From UBA5486 sp036744795 (lineage in GTDB: Bacteria > Bacillota > UBA4882 > UBA10575): DNA of 29,308 nt. The stretch spans positions 1 to 29,308 of the forward strand of contig DAIOHK010000029.1 in assembly GCA_036744795.1 (NCBI GenBank), given 5' to 3'. The translations under genes and the position numbers were made by a program. Of the stretch, positions 1-7,370 are shown piece by piece; the first letter of the stretch is position 1, and each line of letters begins with the position of its first letter. A model generated the notes under the pieces. That model ran no database searches. It had not been told where the DNA came from and worked only from the letters and a program-made list of their open reading frames with translations.

Positions 1-54
1 CCAGTGGCCTCTGCGATGTGAACGCAGCGCTCTAACCAACTGAGCCACGCGACC
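1..54 (-). tRNA. tRNA-Val(CAC), 3' part missing at the window edge
   Basis: Read on the minus strand, the 5' acceptor strand GGTCGCG begins at 54. A D-arm (GCTC...GAGC) and an anticodon stem-loop CTGCG-TTCACAT-CGCAG follow, with anticodon CAC at 18-20, which decodes GTG valine. The variable loop and the first T-stem bases are present; the T-loop, 3' acceptor strand and CCA lie outside the window. It has its own promoter 21 bp upstream. Confidence 0.9.
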
Positions 55-74
55 AATTAAATCACGCTTTCTAA

Positions 75-103
75 ATTATAACATGATTCAATTATTGAGT
101 CAA
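75..103 (-). promoter_or_regulatory. Housekeeping (SigA-type) promoter for tRNA-Val
   Basis: On the minus strand TTGACT (98-103) is followed by exactly 17 bp and then TATAAT (75-80), close to a perfect vegetative promoter. It lies between the terminator of the Lys-Glu tRNA unit and tRNA-Val, so tRNA-Val is probably transcribed separately. Confidence 0.85.
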
Positions 104-130
104 TATACGTTTTCAAAGCAACATTTTGAG

Positions 131-158
131 AAAAACCTGCCGGAGATTCCCCGGCAGG
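131..158 (-). terminator. Rho-independent terminator after tRNA-Glu
   Basis: CCTGCCGG (136-143) pairs perfectly with CCGGCAGG (151-158) around a 7-nt loop. On the minus strand the stem is followed at once by TTTTT (131-135). It ends the tRNA-Lys/tRNA-Glu transcript. Confidence 0.85.
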
Positions 159-170
159 GAACATTTTTTA

Positions 171-245
171 TGGTAGTCCCAAGGGGATTCGAACCCCTGC
201 CGCCGCCGTGAAAGGGCGGTGTCCTAACCCCTAGACGATGGGACC
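171..245 (-). tRNA. tRNA-Glu(TTC) with encoded CCA
   Basis: Complete cloverleaf on the minus strand: acceptor GGTCCCA/TGGGACT, D-arm GTC...GAC, anticodon stem-loop CCGCC-CTTTCAC-GGCGG (anticodon TTC), T-arm GGGG-TTCGAAT-CCCC, discriminator A and genomic CCA (171-173). The first acceptor pair is G-U. It is 3 bp downstream of tRNA-Lys and co-transcribed with it. Confidence 0.97.
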
Positions 246-248
246 AAA

Positions 249-324
249 TGGTGGGCCATCGGCGACTCGAACGCCGGACGCCCTGATTAAAAGTCAGGTG
301 CTCTACCGCCTGAGCTAATGGCCC
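249..324 (-). tRNA. tRNA-Lys(TTT) with encoded CCA
   Basis: Complete cloverleaf on the minus strand: acceptor GGGCCAT/ATGGCCC, D-arm GCTC...GAGC, anticodon stem-loop CCTGA-CTTTTAA-TCAGG (anticodon TTT), T-arm CGGCG-TTCGAGT-CGCCG, discriminator A and genomic CCA (249-251). It is the first gene of the Lys-Glu pair. Confidence 0.97.
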
Positions 325-343
325 GGAAAAACAACGCTTTTAT

Positions 344-372
344 ATAATACAATATTTTATTACTGCTGTCAA
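344..372 (-). promoter_or_regulatory. Housekeeping promoter for the tRNA-Lys/tRNA-Glu unit
   Basis: On the minus strand a perfect TTGACA (367-372), a 17-bp spacer and TATTAT (344-349) lie 20 bp upstream of the mature tRNA-Lys 5' end. Confidence 0.88.
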
Positions 373-439
373 CAGGTAGTTGCTTAATTTTCATGTAAAA
401 TACAATTTAACGAGCTTTACTTAAAATTGGTTTTAAATA

Positions 440-472
440 AAGGACAAGGGCTAATTTAAAACCCTTGTCCTT
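440..472 (-). terminator. Terminator of the SPOCS-domain gene
   Basis: An 11-bp perfect stem, AAGGACAAGGG (440-450) with CCCTTGTCCTT (462-472), lies 16 bp past the stop codon of the minus-strand gene. On the minus strand it is followed by a T-rich run (TTTATTT). Confidence 0.75.
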
Positions 473-487
473 ATTTATATCATTTTC

Positions 488-1006
488 CTACCATTTTTTT
501 TGGAAGCAACTGACTCGCTGCATCGTATTAATCTTAGGAAAAGACTGGACATTCGTTACAACATCAACTTGAGCCCATTCAGAGGCTTTAACTAAAATAT
601 GAGCCACGATCTTCTGGCGAAGTGTCGCTAATTCACCACTATGACCCGGTACCAATTGAAAATCAGTATCAATGTCTATTAAATGATTTTGAACATCAAC
701 AAAATCCGATGGTTTGACTCCAGGAATCTCAACTGTTAGCATATAGGGGACCTCTTCAGATATATGTCTAACAAAATTATCACAGTCTACATAAAAGACT
801 TGCTTAAGAATTACTCCCTGTTTTACTACTTTATTCTCAAATACATGATCTTCAAAGGGGCCTAAACGGGCATCAATTTTATCAATTTTAATTGCATTAA
901 TAGGTGTTTCACTTTCTACCACTACCTGTGCGACTCTTTCACCAATTACTTTTAAAACCTTCAGCCTTTCAGTTGTTAAAACCAGATTGCTTTTTCGGAC
1001 GATCAC
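488..1006 (-). CDS. SPOCS-domain (DUF3794) protein, spore-coat/SipL-like
   Basis: 172 aa, not secreted (no signal peptide or membrane segment). The middle part (about residues 40-140), with the pattern VVKQGVILKQVFYVDC and VPYMLTVEIPGVKPSD, matches the SPOCS/DUF3794 domain of SipL, the C. difficile coat protein that binds SpoIVA. SipL itself carries several copies; here there is one, so this is a single-domain relative rather than SipL. It starts at GTG with an AAGGGGGTGA ribosome site 4 nt upstream. It is monocistronic, with its own terminator, and divergent from the EamA gene. A role in spore coat assembly is inferred from the domain alone. Confidence 0.8.
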   Translation of the reverse strand: MIVRKSNLVLTTERLKVLKVIGERVAQVVVESETPINAIKIDKIDARLGPFEDHVFENKVVKQGVILKQVFYVDCDNFVRHISEEVPYMLTVEIPGVKPSDFVDVQNHLIDIDTDFQLVPGHSGELATLRQKIVAHILVKASEWAQVDVVTNVQSFPKINTMQRVSCFQKKW

Positions 1007-1278
1007 AGATTCACCCCCTTTAGAAGAGTGGAATAAACCTCTTCCTTCTACCGCTATTTTATGAAATTAAGGGCTCCAACGAACTGTTAATAAGGTACTT
1101 TTTATTACACTAAAGGCCGGTCACTTCTCTTTTCCAATCTTATATGCTAAAATAAGTTTTATACAGGTGAGAATTGCTAAATTGCCTTAAGAACCCATTT
1201 AAATCCAATATAAGCGATTACCCGCTTAAAATTTATTTCTTTTATAGCTATTTATTAATGAAAAAAAGGGGTAAAAAA

Positions 1279-2133
1279 TTGAAAAATAATTTTTACCAGG
1301 CGAATCTGCTTCTATTCATTACTGCCCTTGTTTGGGGTGGTTCCTTTATTATTGTTAAAGACTCTCTGGAACTGCTCCATCCAATGCAAATAATTGCTTT
1401 CCGTTTCACCTTAGCCTTTTTCATTACTATTTTAATCTATCACCGGACTCTTCATAATTGGCATTCTTCCCTGTTGCCCGGTATCGTTTTAGGTATAATC
1501 TTAATTTTGGGATTTATTACCCAAACCATTGGCTTAAAATACACTTCTCCTTCAACTTCCGCTTTACTCACGGGACTTAATACCATTCTTGTAGCTTTTT
1601 TTGATGCAATACTATCTAAAAAAAAGTTGCAACCCCGGTCCCGGCTTGGTATTATTACTGCTACCTTTGGATTAACCTTTATTACTTGGACAGGAAAACC
1701 AACATTAGGATTAGGTGGCTTTTTAACTCTAGCTTGTGCCTTTTTTTTTGCTCTACATATTATAGCTACTGCCCAAGCCATTAAAATTTATGATCCCAAA
1801 GCCTTAGTTATAATTCAGTTTGCTTTTGTTGCAATTATCTCCTGGCTTCTTATCCCTTCAAACCCTCCCCCCATTAATTTTAATTTGAAAATATTTTTTC
1901 CCTTGGTTTACCTAGGAATTTTCTCTACCGGGTTGGCCTTTTTCTGTCAGACTTATGCCCAGCGCTTAGCCTCGCCAGTTCATACCGCCATTATACTCTC
2001 CACTGAACCCGCTTTTGCCGCTTTATTTTCTGTAAGTTTAGGATATGAACCGCCCACTCTCAAACTACTTTTTGGTGGAATCCTAATTATAACAGGCATG
2101 ATCCTAAGTTCAACTGGGGAATCTTCCTTCTAA
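1279..2133 (+). CDS. EamA/DMT-family transporter
   Basis: About 284 aa with roughly ten hydrophobic helices in two halves, as in the drug/metabolite transporter (EamA) family. Family signatures are ALVWGGSFIIVKDSLELLHP near the N-terminus, YTSPSTSALLTGLNTIL in the middle and SPVHTAIILSTEPAFAALFS in the second half. The substrate cannot be told from sequence. I chose the TTG at 1279 because AAAGGGG lies 7 nt upstream and the first helix then starts at once. In-frame starts at 1174 (TTG) and 1258 (ATG) would add 35 or 7 residues unlike the family. It is followed at 48 bp by the next plus-strand gene. Confidence 0.85.
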   Translation: MKNNFYQANLLLFITALVWGGSFIIVKDSLELLHPMQIIAFRFTLAFFITILIYHRTLHNWHSSLLPGIVLGIILILGFITQTIGLKYTSPSTSALLTGLNTILVAFFDAILSKKKLQPRSRLGIITATFGLTFITWTGKPTLGLGGFLTLACAFFFALHIIATAQAIKIYDPKALVIIQFAFVAIISWLLIPSNPPPINFNLKIFFPLVYLGIFSTGLAFFCQTYAQRLASPVHTAIILSTEPAFAALFSVSLGYEPPTLKLLFGGILIITGMILSSTGESSF

Positions 2134-2180
2134 TTATGGGGTAAGATCTTATAAGTATTTAATTTTGGGGAGGAAAAAAG

Positions 2181-4355
2181 ATGATCCATAGAGGAAAAAA
2201 GCTCTCTATAATTTTTTTTATTGCTTTATTCCTCCAGATCATAGTAATAGATTCAGTTTGGGGAAGGAGTTCTCCTAAGCTTACGGTTTTACTAGTTGAT
2301 CGAATCTCCATTACCGATTTACTTGATTATGCCGGTCCCTTTCTCCAAACAAAAATGCAATCAGGTTCCTTCGCTTTAATGACCACAAATTCTCCCGGGG
2401 CTAGAACCCCAGGAAATACTCATGCCACTTTAGGAGCAGGCTCTCCTGCCTTTAGTGACCGTCCAGGAGGACTAGCTCTCAATTTTAATGAGAAATGGAT
2501 GGGAGTAAAGGCGGGGGAACTTTACCAGCAATTTACCGGTGAAAACGCCCCGATAAATAGTGTGATCATCCCTCGTTTTGCAGAAGCCCTTCGTCTCAAT
2601 TTTTCCCCTTCTCGAACTGCTTTTCCGGGTTTAATCGGGGAAGTATTGGAAAAAAATAATTTTTCCTGTTCAGTAATAGGTAATTCTGATCCGGCACCAC
2701 CAGTCCCCGGTAATACTTATTATACTTTTTCCCGGTTCTCTCCCTGGCTGGGAGCTAATTTTCGTGGTTTAGTTACTTTAGGAGATGTCGGAATTAGAAC
2801 CCTTAAACCTGCTGATGGATTAATTCCCTGGGAATCAAATTATCAATATATTTTAGAAAAATATAAGGAATTTCGGACTAAAACCAATCTACTTTTTTTA
2901 GAATTGGGGGATTTTTCCCGTTTGGATGCTTTAAACTCATACCTTTTAGATCCAATGATTATCAGAGAAAAGAAACGTCTTTTTTTAACATTGGATAGAT
3001 TTCTTCTGGGACTATGGCCTCTCCTTGACTTAGAACAGGAAGCATTAATCTTTCTCTCTCCTACCCCGGCCAATATACAGAGTAAAGCAGGTAATTTTAT
3101 TACCCCATTAATCACCTGGGGAAATAAGTTTACCACCGGTCTTCTAATTTCCCCCACTACCCGGCGACCCGGTATTATTGCCAATATTGATTTAGCCTCC
3201 ACAATTTTCAAGTTTTTTAAAATAACCGCTCCTACCCGCACCGGTGGCCGGCCATTCTACTCTACAAAGCAAGGAGATTTACAAGAATTAGCTCTTTTAA
3301 ACAAAAAAATTATCCAAAATTCTTATTTTCGCCGGAAAACGATCCCTTTTTTCCTAAATTTCGCTTCTATTGCTCTCCCACTTATTGTCCTTACCTGTTT
3401 GCTTCTAGCAAAAGTATCATGTCTTAAACTAAATAAAACTTGGCTGCTTCAATTCTCTCTTTCATTATCAGCATTACCTTTTAGCCTTCATTTAGCATCT
3501 CAATTTTTGTTAGATTCTTTGTTTCTGTTTTTACTAGTAGCTATTTTCCTTGATTGCTTTCTTACCTACCTCTCTTTCCTAATAATAAAAGGTTCTCCTC
3601 ATCTAATTCTTCCGATCTACTTAATAGTGATGGTGATTTTTTTCGATCTAATAACAGGTAATAATTTGGTTAAAAACTCCATCTTCGGTTATGACCCAAT
3701 GTTGGGAGCAAGATATTACGGGATTGGCAATGAAACATCCGGCCTCTTTCTTGGAGGAATTGCTACTTTTCTAATCATTTTAAGTCGAATTCAAAATAAC
3801 CTTCCTACCGGCCTTTTCTGGGGTTTTCTACTCCTCACCGCTATTCTATTGGCAGCCCCTTTTTCCGGAGCCAATTTCGGAGCTGGCCTCACTTCCTTTA
3901 CAATGGCATTGACTTTACTTTTTCTAGAGAAAAAAAATGATTTTTCTATTAGACAGCTGCTTAAATATGCTTTTTTTCTCTTAATTTTTGGAGCTCTTTT
4001 TCTGGTTCTAGATTTTATTCTAGCTAGTCCTGATTCGCAAACACATTTTGGTTTTCTTCTAGCGAATTTAAGAACGCGCGGAATAACTGCTCTTAAAGAA
4101 ATAGTCTTAAGAAAAATACAAGTTAACATTAGATTATTATCTTCTAAATGGAGTTTTCTTACCATCTCCTCTTTGACTACTATTTTAATAACTTATTTTT
4201 ATAATAAAAGACTATTTCCTATTAATTATTTATATCTAACATTAGTCGGAGGTTTTGCTGGATTTTTCTTTAATGACTCCGGCCTTGTCTTTTCTGCACT
4301 TTTATTTTATTTACCAGCTACAATTGGTACTTTTTACTTAATATTAGATTTATAA
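2181..4355 (+). CDS. Large membrane protein with extracytoplasmic alkaline-phosphatase-like region (function unknown)
   Basis: 724 aa. A signal peptide or anchor (about 8-28) is followed by some 350 residues of soluble sequence, then about eight to ten hydrophobic helices from residue 390 to the end. The soluble part opens with a hydrophobic strand plus Asp (TVLLVDRISITD) and a TPGNTHATLGAG segment, recalling the metal-site Asp and Thr nucleophile region of alkaline-phosphatase-fold enzymes; this match is tentative. The membrane half has motifs likely to be conserved: DPMLGARYYGIGNE (about 511-524), FSGANFGAG and FFNDSG. It starts at ATG with GGGGAGG 7 nt upstream. I do not recognise a characterised homologue. 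Confidence 0.7.
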   Translation: MIHRGKKLSIIFFIALFLQIIVIDSVWGRSSPKLTVLLVDRISITDLLDYAGPFLQTKMQSGSFALMTTNSPGARTPGNTHATLGAGSPAFSDRPGGLALNFNEKWMGVKAGELYQQFTGENAPINSVIIPRFAEALRLNFSPSRTAFPGLIGEVLEKNNFSCSVIGNSDPAPPVPGNTYYTFSRFSPWLGANFRGLVTLGDVGIRTLKPADGLIPWESNYQYILEKYKEFRTKTNLLFLELGDFSRLDALNSYLLDPMIIREKKRLFLTLDRFLLGLWPLLDLEQEALIFLSPTPANIQSKAGNFITPLITWGNKFTTGLLISPTTRRPGIIANIDLASTIFKFFKITAPTRTGGRPFYSTKQGDLQELALLNKKIIQNSYFRRKTIPFFLNFASIALPLIVLTCLLLAKVSCLKLNKTWLLQFSLSLSALPFSLHLASQFLLDSLFLFLLVAIFLDCFLTYLSFLIIKGSPHLILPIYLIVMVIFFDLITGNNLVKNSIFGYDPMLGARYYGIGNETSGLFLGGIATFLIILSRIQNNLPTGLFWGFLLLTAILLAAPFSGANFGAGLTSFTMALTLLFLEKKNDFSIRQLLKYAFFLLIFGALFLVLDFILASPDSQTHFGFLLANLRTRGITALKEIVLRKIQVNIRLLSSKWSFLTISSLTTILITYFYNKRLFPINYLYLTLVGGFAGFFFNDSGLVFSALLFYLPATIGTFYLILDL

Positions 4356-4395
4356 CCACCCTCAACCAATAAAAGCCACAAGTATCTTTTGACAA

Positions 4396-4425
4396 AAGAA
4401 ACGGAGGCAAAAGCCCCCGTTTCTT
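4396..4425. terminator. Bidirectional terminator between convergent genes
   Basis: A 13-position stem (4396-4408 with 4413-4425, a single A/C mismatch) closes a 4-nt AAAA loop. On the minus strand it is followed by TTTTGT, so it serves the SASP gene best; on the plus strand the descending arm itself ends in T-rich sequence and could end the membrane-protein transcript. Confidence 0.75.
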
Positions 4426-4435
4426 AATTCATCAT

Positions 4436-4774
4436 TTACTGTTGCGGTGGAGTAAATCCAGGAATTGAAGTTAAGACAGAAGGCCCTCCTGGGCTGGTAC
4501 TCTGTGGAGACTGTGCACTAACACTCTGTTGAAATGCAGTAGAAACTTGCTGCGCAGCCTGATCTGCCAGGGTCCTCTGTGCAGCCTCAATCATTCTTTT
4601 AACCATATGGCCTCCCACAGCTCCACAATCACGAGCAGTCATATAACCCCAATAATCTCCTTGAATTGGTTGCATATTAATGTTTAATTCATTTGCAACT
4701 TCATACTTAAATTTATCCATTGCCTGGTAAGCCTCTTTAACTACTAAGGTGTTTCTCTTTTGTCCAGTTCCCAT
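4436..4774 (-). CDS. Alpha/beta-type small acid-soluble spore protein with C-terminal extension
   Basis: 112 aa. Residues about 10-67 match the DNA-binding SASP core: KFKYEVANELNI, then a GDYWGYMTARDCGAVGGHMV stretch corresponding to the GDxGxxTSRENGSVGG family motif, then KRMIEAAQ. These proteins coat spore DNA and are normally about 60-90 aa. The extra 45 residues are Gln/Ser/Pro rich (QQVSTAFQQSVSAQSPQ, ending FTPPQQ) and are not part of the family. It starts at ATG with a strong AAAGGAGGTG site. Expression under SigG is expected from the family, but I found no convincing SigG promoter in the 300 bp upstream. Confidence 0.88.
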   Translation of the reverse strand: MGTGQKRNTLVVKEAYQAMDKFKYEVANELNINMQPIQGDYWGYMTARDCGAVGGHMVKRMIEAAQRTLADQAAQQVSTAFQQSVSAQSPQSTSPGGPSVLTSIPGFTPPQQ

Positions 4775-4996
4775 ATGTACACCTCCTTTCGCTATTAATA
4801 TTTCCGAAGCTTACGGCGATAAAACTAGTTTTCCTCTGGGGGTTTTGGAGTTAATAAACATGGAAAAAACCTCTTTAAATTCCCTAAATTCTATAGAATA
4901 AAGAACACAAGCCGAAGAAAACTACAAGAAAAGAAAACTCCTACACAAATATTTATTTGAAATAGGAGCATCCTTTAATGAAATCAAATAAACTTT

Positions 4997-5028
4997 AAAA
5001 AACACCCCCTGTTTTTAATAGAGGGGGT
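4997..5028 (-). terminator. Terminator of the nikR metal-transport operon
   Basis: ACCCCCT (5004-5010) pairs with AGGGGGT (5022-5028). On the minus strand the stem is followed by GTTTTTT (4997-5003). It lies 46 bp past the nikR stop codon. Confidence 0.8.
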
Positions 5029-5074
5029 AAGGTAAATAACTTACCAGAGTAGTAAAATAATAAAATAAATTTGT

Positions 5075-5494
5075 TTAATCTGAAAGTCCTACCGTAAGTA
5101 GTTTCCCATGGAGAACACCTTTCATACTTAACATTTTACCAGCCATTAATTGGACCTCCGTTAATTTTCCTCTAACCACCAGTACTTCCAGACAATAGAG
5201 AGCATCAAGGTGAACATGGAGGGTAGAAATAATTCCGTGATGGTAATCATGTTGAATCTCTGTAAGACGATCGGAAAGATCTCTGATCTGATGGTTATAA
5301 ATTATAGTAATCGTCCCGACTACTTGTTCTTCTTCATTCTGCGTTAACCTTTCCTCTAATAAAAAATCACGCATTAGATCTCGGATTGCTTCTGATCTAT
5401 TAGTATACCCTTTAGCAGTTATCCTGTCTTCAAATTCCTGAAAAAGATCCCTTTCTACGGAAACCCCAAATCTAATCAAATTTTGATCTGACAT
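5075..5494 (-). CDS. nikR: NikR-type nickel-responsive transcriptional repressor
   Basis: 139 aa, the usual NikR length. The N-terminus is a ribbon-helix-helix DNA-binding domain (IRFGVSVERDLFQEFEDRI...TNRSEAIRDLMRDFL). The C-terminal ACT-like metal domain keeps all four high-affinity nickel ligands with E. coli spacing: His82, His93, His95 (TLHVHL) and Cys101 (YCLEV). I start it at the ATG that overlaps the stop of the upstream gene by one base (TAATG), implying translational coupling; a start 13 codons earlier would lie inside that gene. It is the last gene of the operon it probably represses; see the operator at 8777-8803. The ligand set supports nickel sensing. Confidence 0.93.
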   Translation of the reverse strand: MSDQNLIRFGVSVERDLFQEFEDRITAKGYTNRSEAIRDLMRDFLLEERLTQNEEEQVVGTITIIYNHQIRDLSDRLTEIQHDYHHGIISTLHVHLDALYCLEVLVVRGKLTEVQLMAGKMLSMKGVLHGKLLTVGLSD

Positions 5495-6258
5495 TATTCT
5501 TCTGTTTCCCAAAAATAAGCTAACTTTATCCAATTTTCTTTAAATAATTTGGATATATCTACATCTGCTTCTTCAGGAAAATTTCGAATTTCTACACGGG
5601 GAACCCCTGCCACTTCTGCAATTCCCATTCCTTGTGGATTATGGTAGTTATCGATCACCAGATCTGGTTTTAAAGAAGCAAATTCTATAACCCTAGCCGG
5701 ACTTAACTCTTCTGCCGAAAATACACCTACTACATCGAAACCCAACCATCGGATAAACTCTTCCTGATGCATCTGGACAACAACACGTTTTTCATGTAAT
5801 TTTAATTCCTGGGCCTGTTTTTCCATTATTTCAACAGCACTTGTAAACTCTCTAACCCAATTTCCCGCCGCCTTTTCTGTGCCAAAAACTTTACCTAAAT
5901 AAGTTACTTGCTTAACCAGATTAGACGGGGTATTAGTCGTCAAAACTTTTACTACCTGTTCTGAAGGCAACCCGGCACTCTCTTGAAGACGTGGGATAAA
6001 AGGCTCATAACCTGCCCAAACCAGAAAATCCGCGTTTACCAATCTTTGAAGATCTCCAGGCCGAAAATCATACTCTGAAGGATGTTTAAGTTCAAGTGGT
6101 GCAAGAATCCTAACCTCATCCGCCCCAGCCGCTTTAGCAATTGCCCCTGTCCAGCTAGTAGAAGCCGCCACTATAACTTCTTTCTGCTGAGAAGCAACAG
6201 TAACCGCCATCAACATTAGCAGAATCAATAATATTATTGTACTTTTACTTTTTTTAAT
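5494..6258 (-). CDS. TroA/ZnuA-type metal ABC transporter substrate-binding protein (ATT start)
   Basis: 254 aa with the proposed start. The fold is that of cluster-9 metal-binding receptors: EVIVAASTSWTGAIAKAAGA, then KHPSEYDFRPGD (normally a metal-ligand His region), QMHQEEFIRWLGFDVVGVFS and DLVIDNYHNPQ. The annotated TTG at 6228 has no ribosome site and cuts the signal peptide. Ten codons upstream an ATT lies 6 nt from GGGAGGGG and gives a textbook leader (KKSKSTIILLILLMLMAV). The gene follows the permease after a 291-bp gap that holds a repeat element. The metal is probably nickel or cobalt because nikR is in the operon, but the family more often carries zinc or manganese. Confidence 0.85.
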   Translation of the reverse strand: MKKSKSTIILLILLMLMAVTVASQQKEVIVAASTSWTGAIAKAAGADEVRILAPLELKHPSEYDFRPGDLQRLVNADFLVWAGYEPFIPRLQESAGLPSEQVVKVLTTNTPSNLVKQVTYLGKVFGTEKAAGNWVREFTSAVEIMEKQAQELKLHEKRVVVQMHQEEFIRWLGFDVVGVFSAEELSPARVIEFASLKPDLVIDNYHNPQGMGIAEVAGVPRVEIRNFPEEADVDISKLFKENWIKLAYFWETEE

Positions 6259-6290
6259 TTTTAACCCCTCCCAATTTTATATATTTCCCT

Positions 6291-6302
6291 ACTTAGAAAA
6301 TA
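6291..6302 (+). repeat. ACYTAGAAAATA motif flanking fold-back copy 1
   Basis: The 12-mer ACTTAGAAAATA lies 15 bp left of fold-back copy 1. Near-identical ACCTAGAAAATA motifs lie left of copies 2 (27256) and 3 (29005), so it is probably the outer edge of the same element. Confidence 0.6.
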
Positions 6303-6317
6303 GTTCTAGTTGATTAT

Positions 6318-6546
6318 CCAGCCTGGTCAGAATATTGTTTCAGCAGTGAAATTGGATTTCTTCATTAGCATTCTTGGTGAAGCGGAGGCTGAAATTGGGT
6401 CAAGCGACAGGGAGGTCGCGAGCTGCTTTTTGTCCAAGGATGGACTATAAAGCGGCTGCGTAATTTCAGCCAAAGCTGAACCCTAGAATGCGAAGAAATC
6501 CACATGAACAAGGAAATAACATCTGACTAGGCGGAGATTATAACTT
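6318..6546. repeat. Fold-back element copy 1 (full length, about 230 bp)
   Basis: Non-coding, nearly palindromic over its whole length. Outer arms CCTGGTCAG (6322) and CTGACTAGG (6523) pair; further in, TTGGATTTCTTC/GAAGAAATCCAC-side, GCATTCT/AGAATGC and GGCTGAAATT/AATTTCAGCC pair. The top branches into two hairpins: GCGAC-GTCGC and a second with GCTGCTTT/AAAGCGGC enclosing GTCC/GGAC. A second full copy is at 27306-27535. It lies between the permease stop and the binding-protein ribosome site, inside the metal operon. No target-site duplication or transposase is visible. Confidence 0.85.
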
Positions 6547-6549
6547 CAA

Positions 6550-7365
6550 TCATGTTTTGAGCGTACGATTAAACCTGCCTTTGATCATACTCACAATGGC
6601 CAATAAAGATATTGCTGATACCGTGATACTAGCCCCTACTGGTAGATCTGCCCCCATAGAAAGGAAAAAACCTCCAACTGAAGCAATCAATCCAAAGATT
6701 GAAGTAAGAATTAACCCTTCTTTTAATCCCCGTGCCAAGGTTAAAGCCGCTAAAGCAGGGATTAAAATAATTGCATCCACCATCAAAGCACCAACTACCC
6801 GCATGGCAACACCAATTGCTAAACCAGTTAGAAAGACTAGCCCGGTCTGAAGTTTTTTTATAGGAACCCCCAATGCTTCTGCAGTCTCCTTATCATACAA
6901 AAAAAGCTCAATTTCATAAAAAAAGGCCCAAAACGTAAAGATGATCAGAATACCAATCACAAAAAGGAGCCAGAGATCGCGCGAATTTAAGAGTAATAAT
7001 CCACCAGTAAATAAGGAGAAAACCTCCATTGCTGGTACACCAGTCCGGTAAAAAAGGATAAAAGCCATTCCTAACGAACCGGTCATTAAATAAGCACTCA
7101 TCATACCAGTATCAACTTTTAAATGATCAGCCCAAGGACCAAGAATAAAAGAAGCAATAATAATTCCCCCAAAAGCTCCTACTAAAATAGGTAACTTAAA
7201 AGCAAGTGCTACTGCCCCCCCTAAAAGTGCCAGGTGCATAAGGGCAAAACGAATAGTAGTCAAATTAGCAGTAACTACTACTACCCCTAATAGAGAAAAG
7301 GTTCCTCCTGTCAAAAAAGCTCCTAATAAGGCTCGCTGAAAAAGGGGAATACGAAGATATTCCAA
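6550..7365 (-). CDS. ABC-3 family metal transporter permease (ZnuB/TroC/MntB-like)
   Basis: 271 aa, about eight transmembrane helices, with the family's LFQRALLGAFLTGG opening, the ALMHLALLGGAVAL segment and the cytoplasmic DKETAEALGVPIKKLQ coupling loop. It forms the channel of a metal importer with the ATPase just upstream and the binding protein downstream. The TTG at 7365 lacks a well-placed ribosome site. A CTG three codons earlier (7374), overlapping the ATPase stop as CTGA and 8 nt from AGAGGTG, would give MKLLEYLRIPLF and fits coupling better. A repeat element begins within 4 bp of its stop codon. Confidence 0.9.
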   Translation of the reverse strand: MEYLRIPLFQRALLGAFLTGGTFSLLGVVVVTANLTTIRFALMHLALLGGAVALAFKLPILVGAFGGIIIASFILGPWADHLKVDTGMMSAYLMTGSLGMAFILFYRTGVPAMEVFSLFTGGLLLLNSRDLWLLFVIGILIIFTFWAFFYEIELFLYDKETAEALGVPIKKLQTGLVFLTGLAIGVAMRVVGALMVDAIILIPALAALTLARGLKEGLILTSIFGLIASVGGFFLSMGADLPVGASITVSAISLLAIVSMIKGRFNRTLKT

Positions 7366-7370
7366 TAATT

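Noticed and set aside
1174..1278. N-terminal extension of the EamA transporter from TTG 1174
   Set aside because: The added 35 residues are unlike the family and the ribosome site is too close to that start; the TTG at 1279 has a better-spaced one.
1452..1781. 109-codon open frame antisense to the EamA transporter
   Set aside because: Lies wholly inside a well-supported transporter gene, on the opposite strand, with no ribosome site or family match.
4790..4900. SigG promoter for the SASP gene
   Set aside because: No -35/-10 pair with acceptable sequence and 17-18 bp spacing was found; the best pair (GAATT and CATGTTTA) is only 15 bp apart.
6318..6546. Fold-back element as an ordinary insertion sequence or MITE
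   Set aside because: Not excluded, but no transposase, no target duplication at copies 1 or 2, and pairing runs through the whole length rather than only at the ends. I left it as an unclassified repeat.
6259..6549. Riboswitch controlling the metal-binding protein
   Set aside because: The same element lies upstream of the recA promoter and, truncated, upstream of rsmA, which share no ligand. The structure does not resemble NiCo, Mn or other metal riboswitches that I know.
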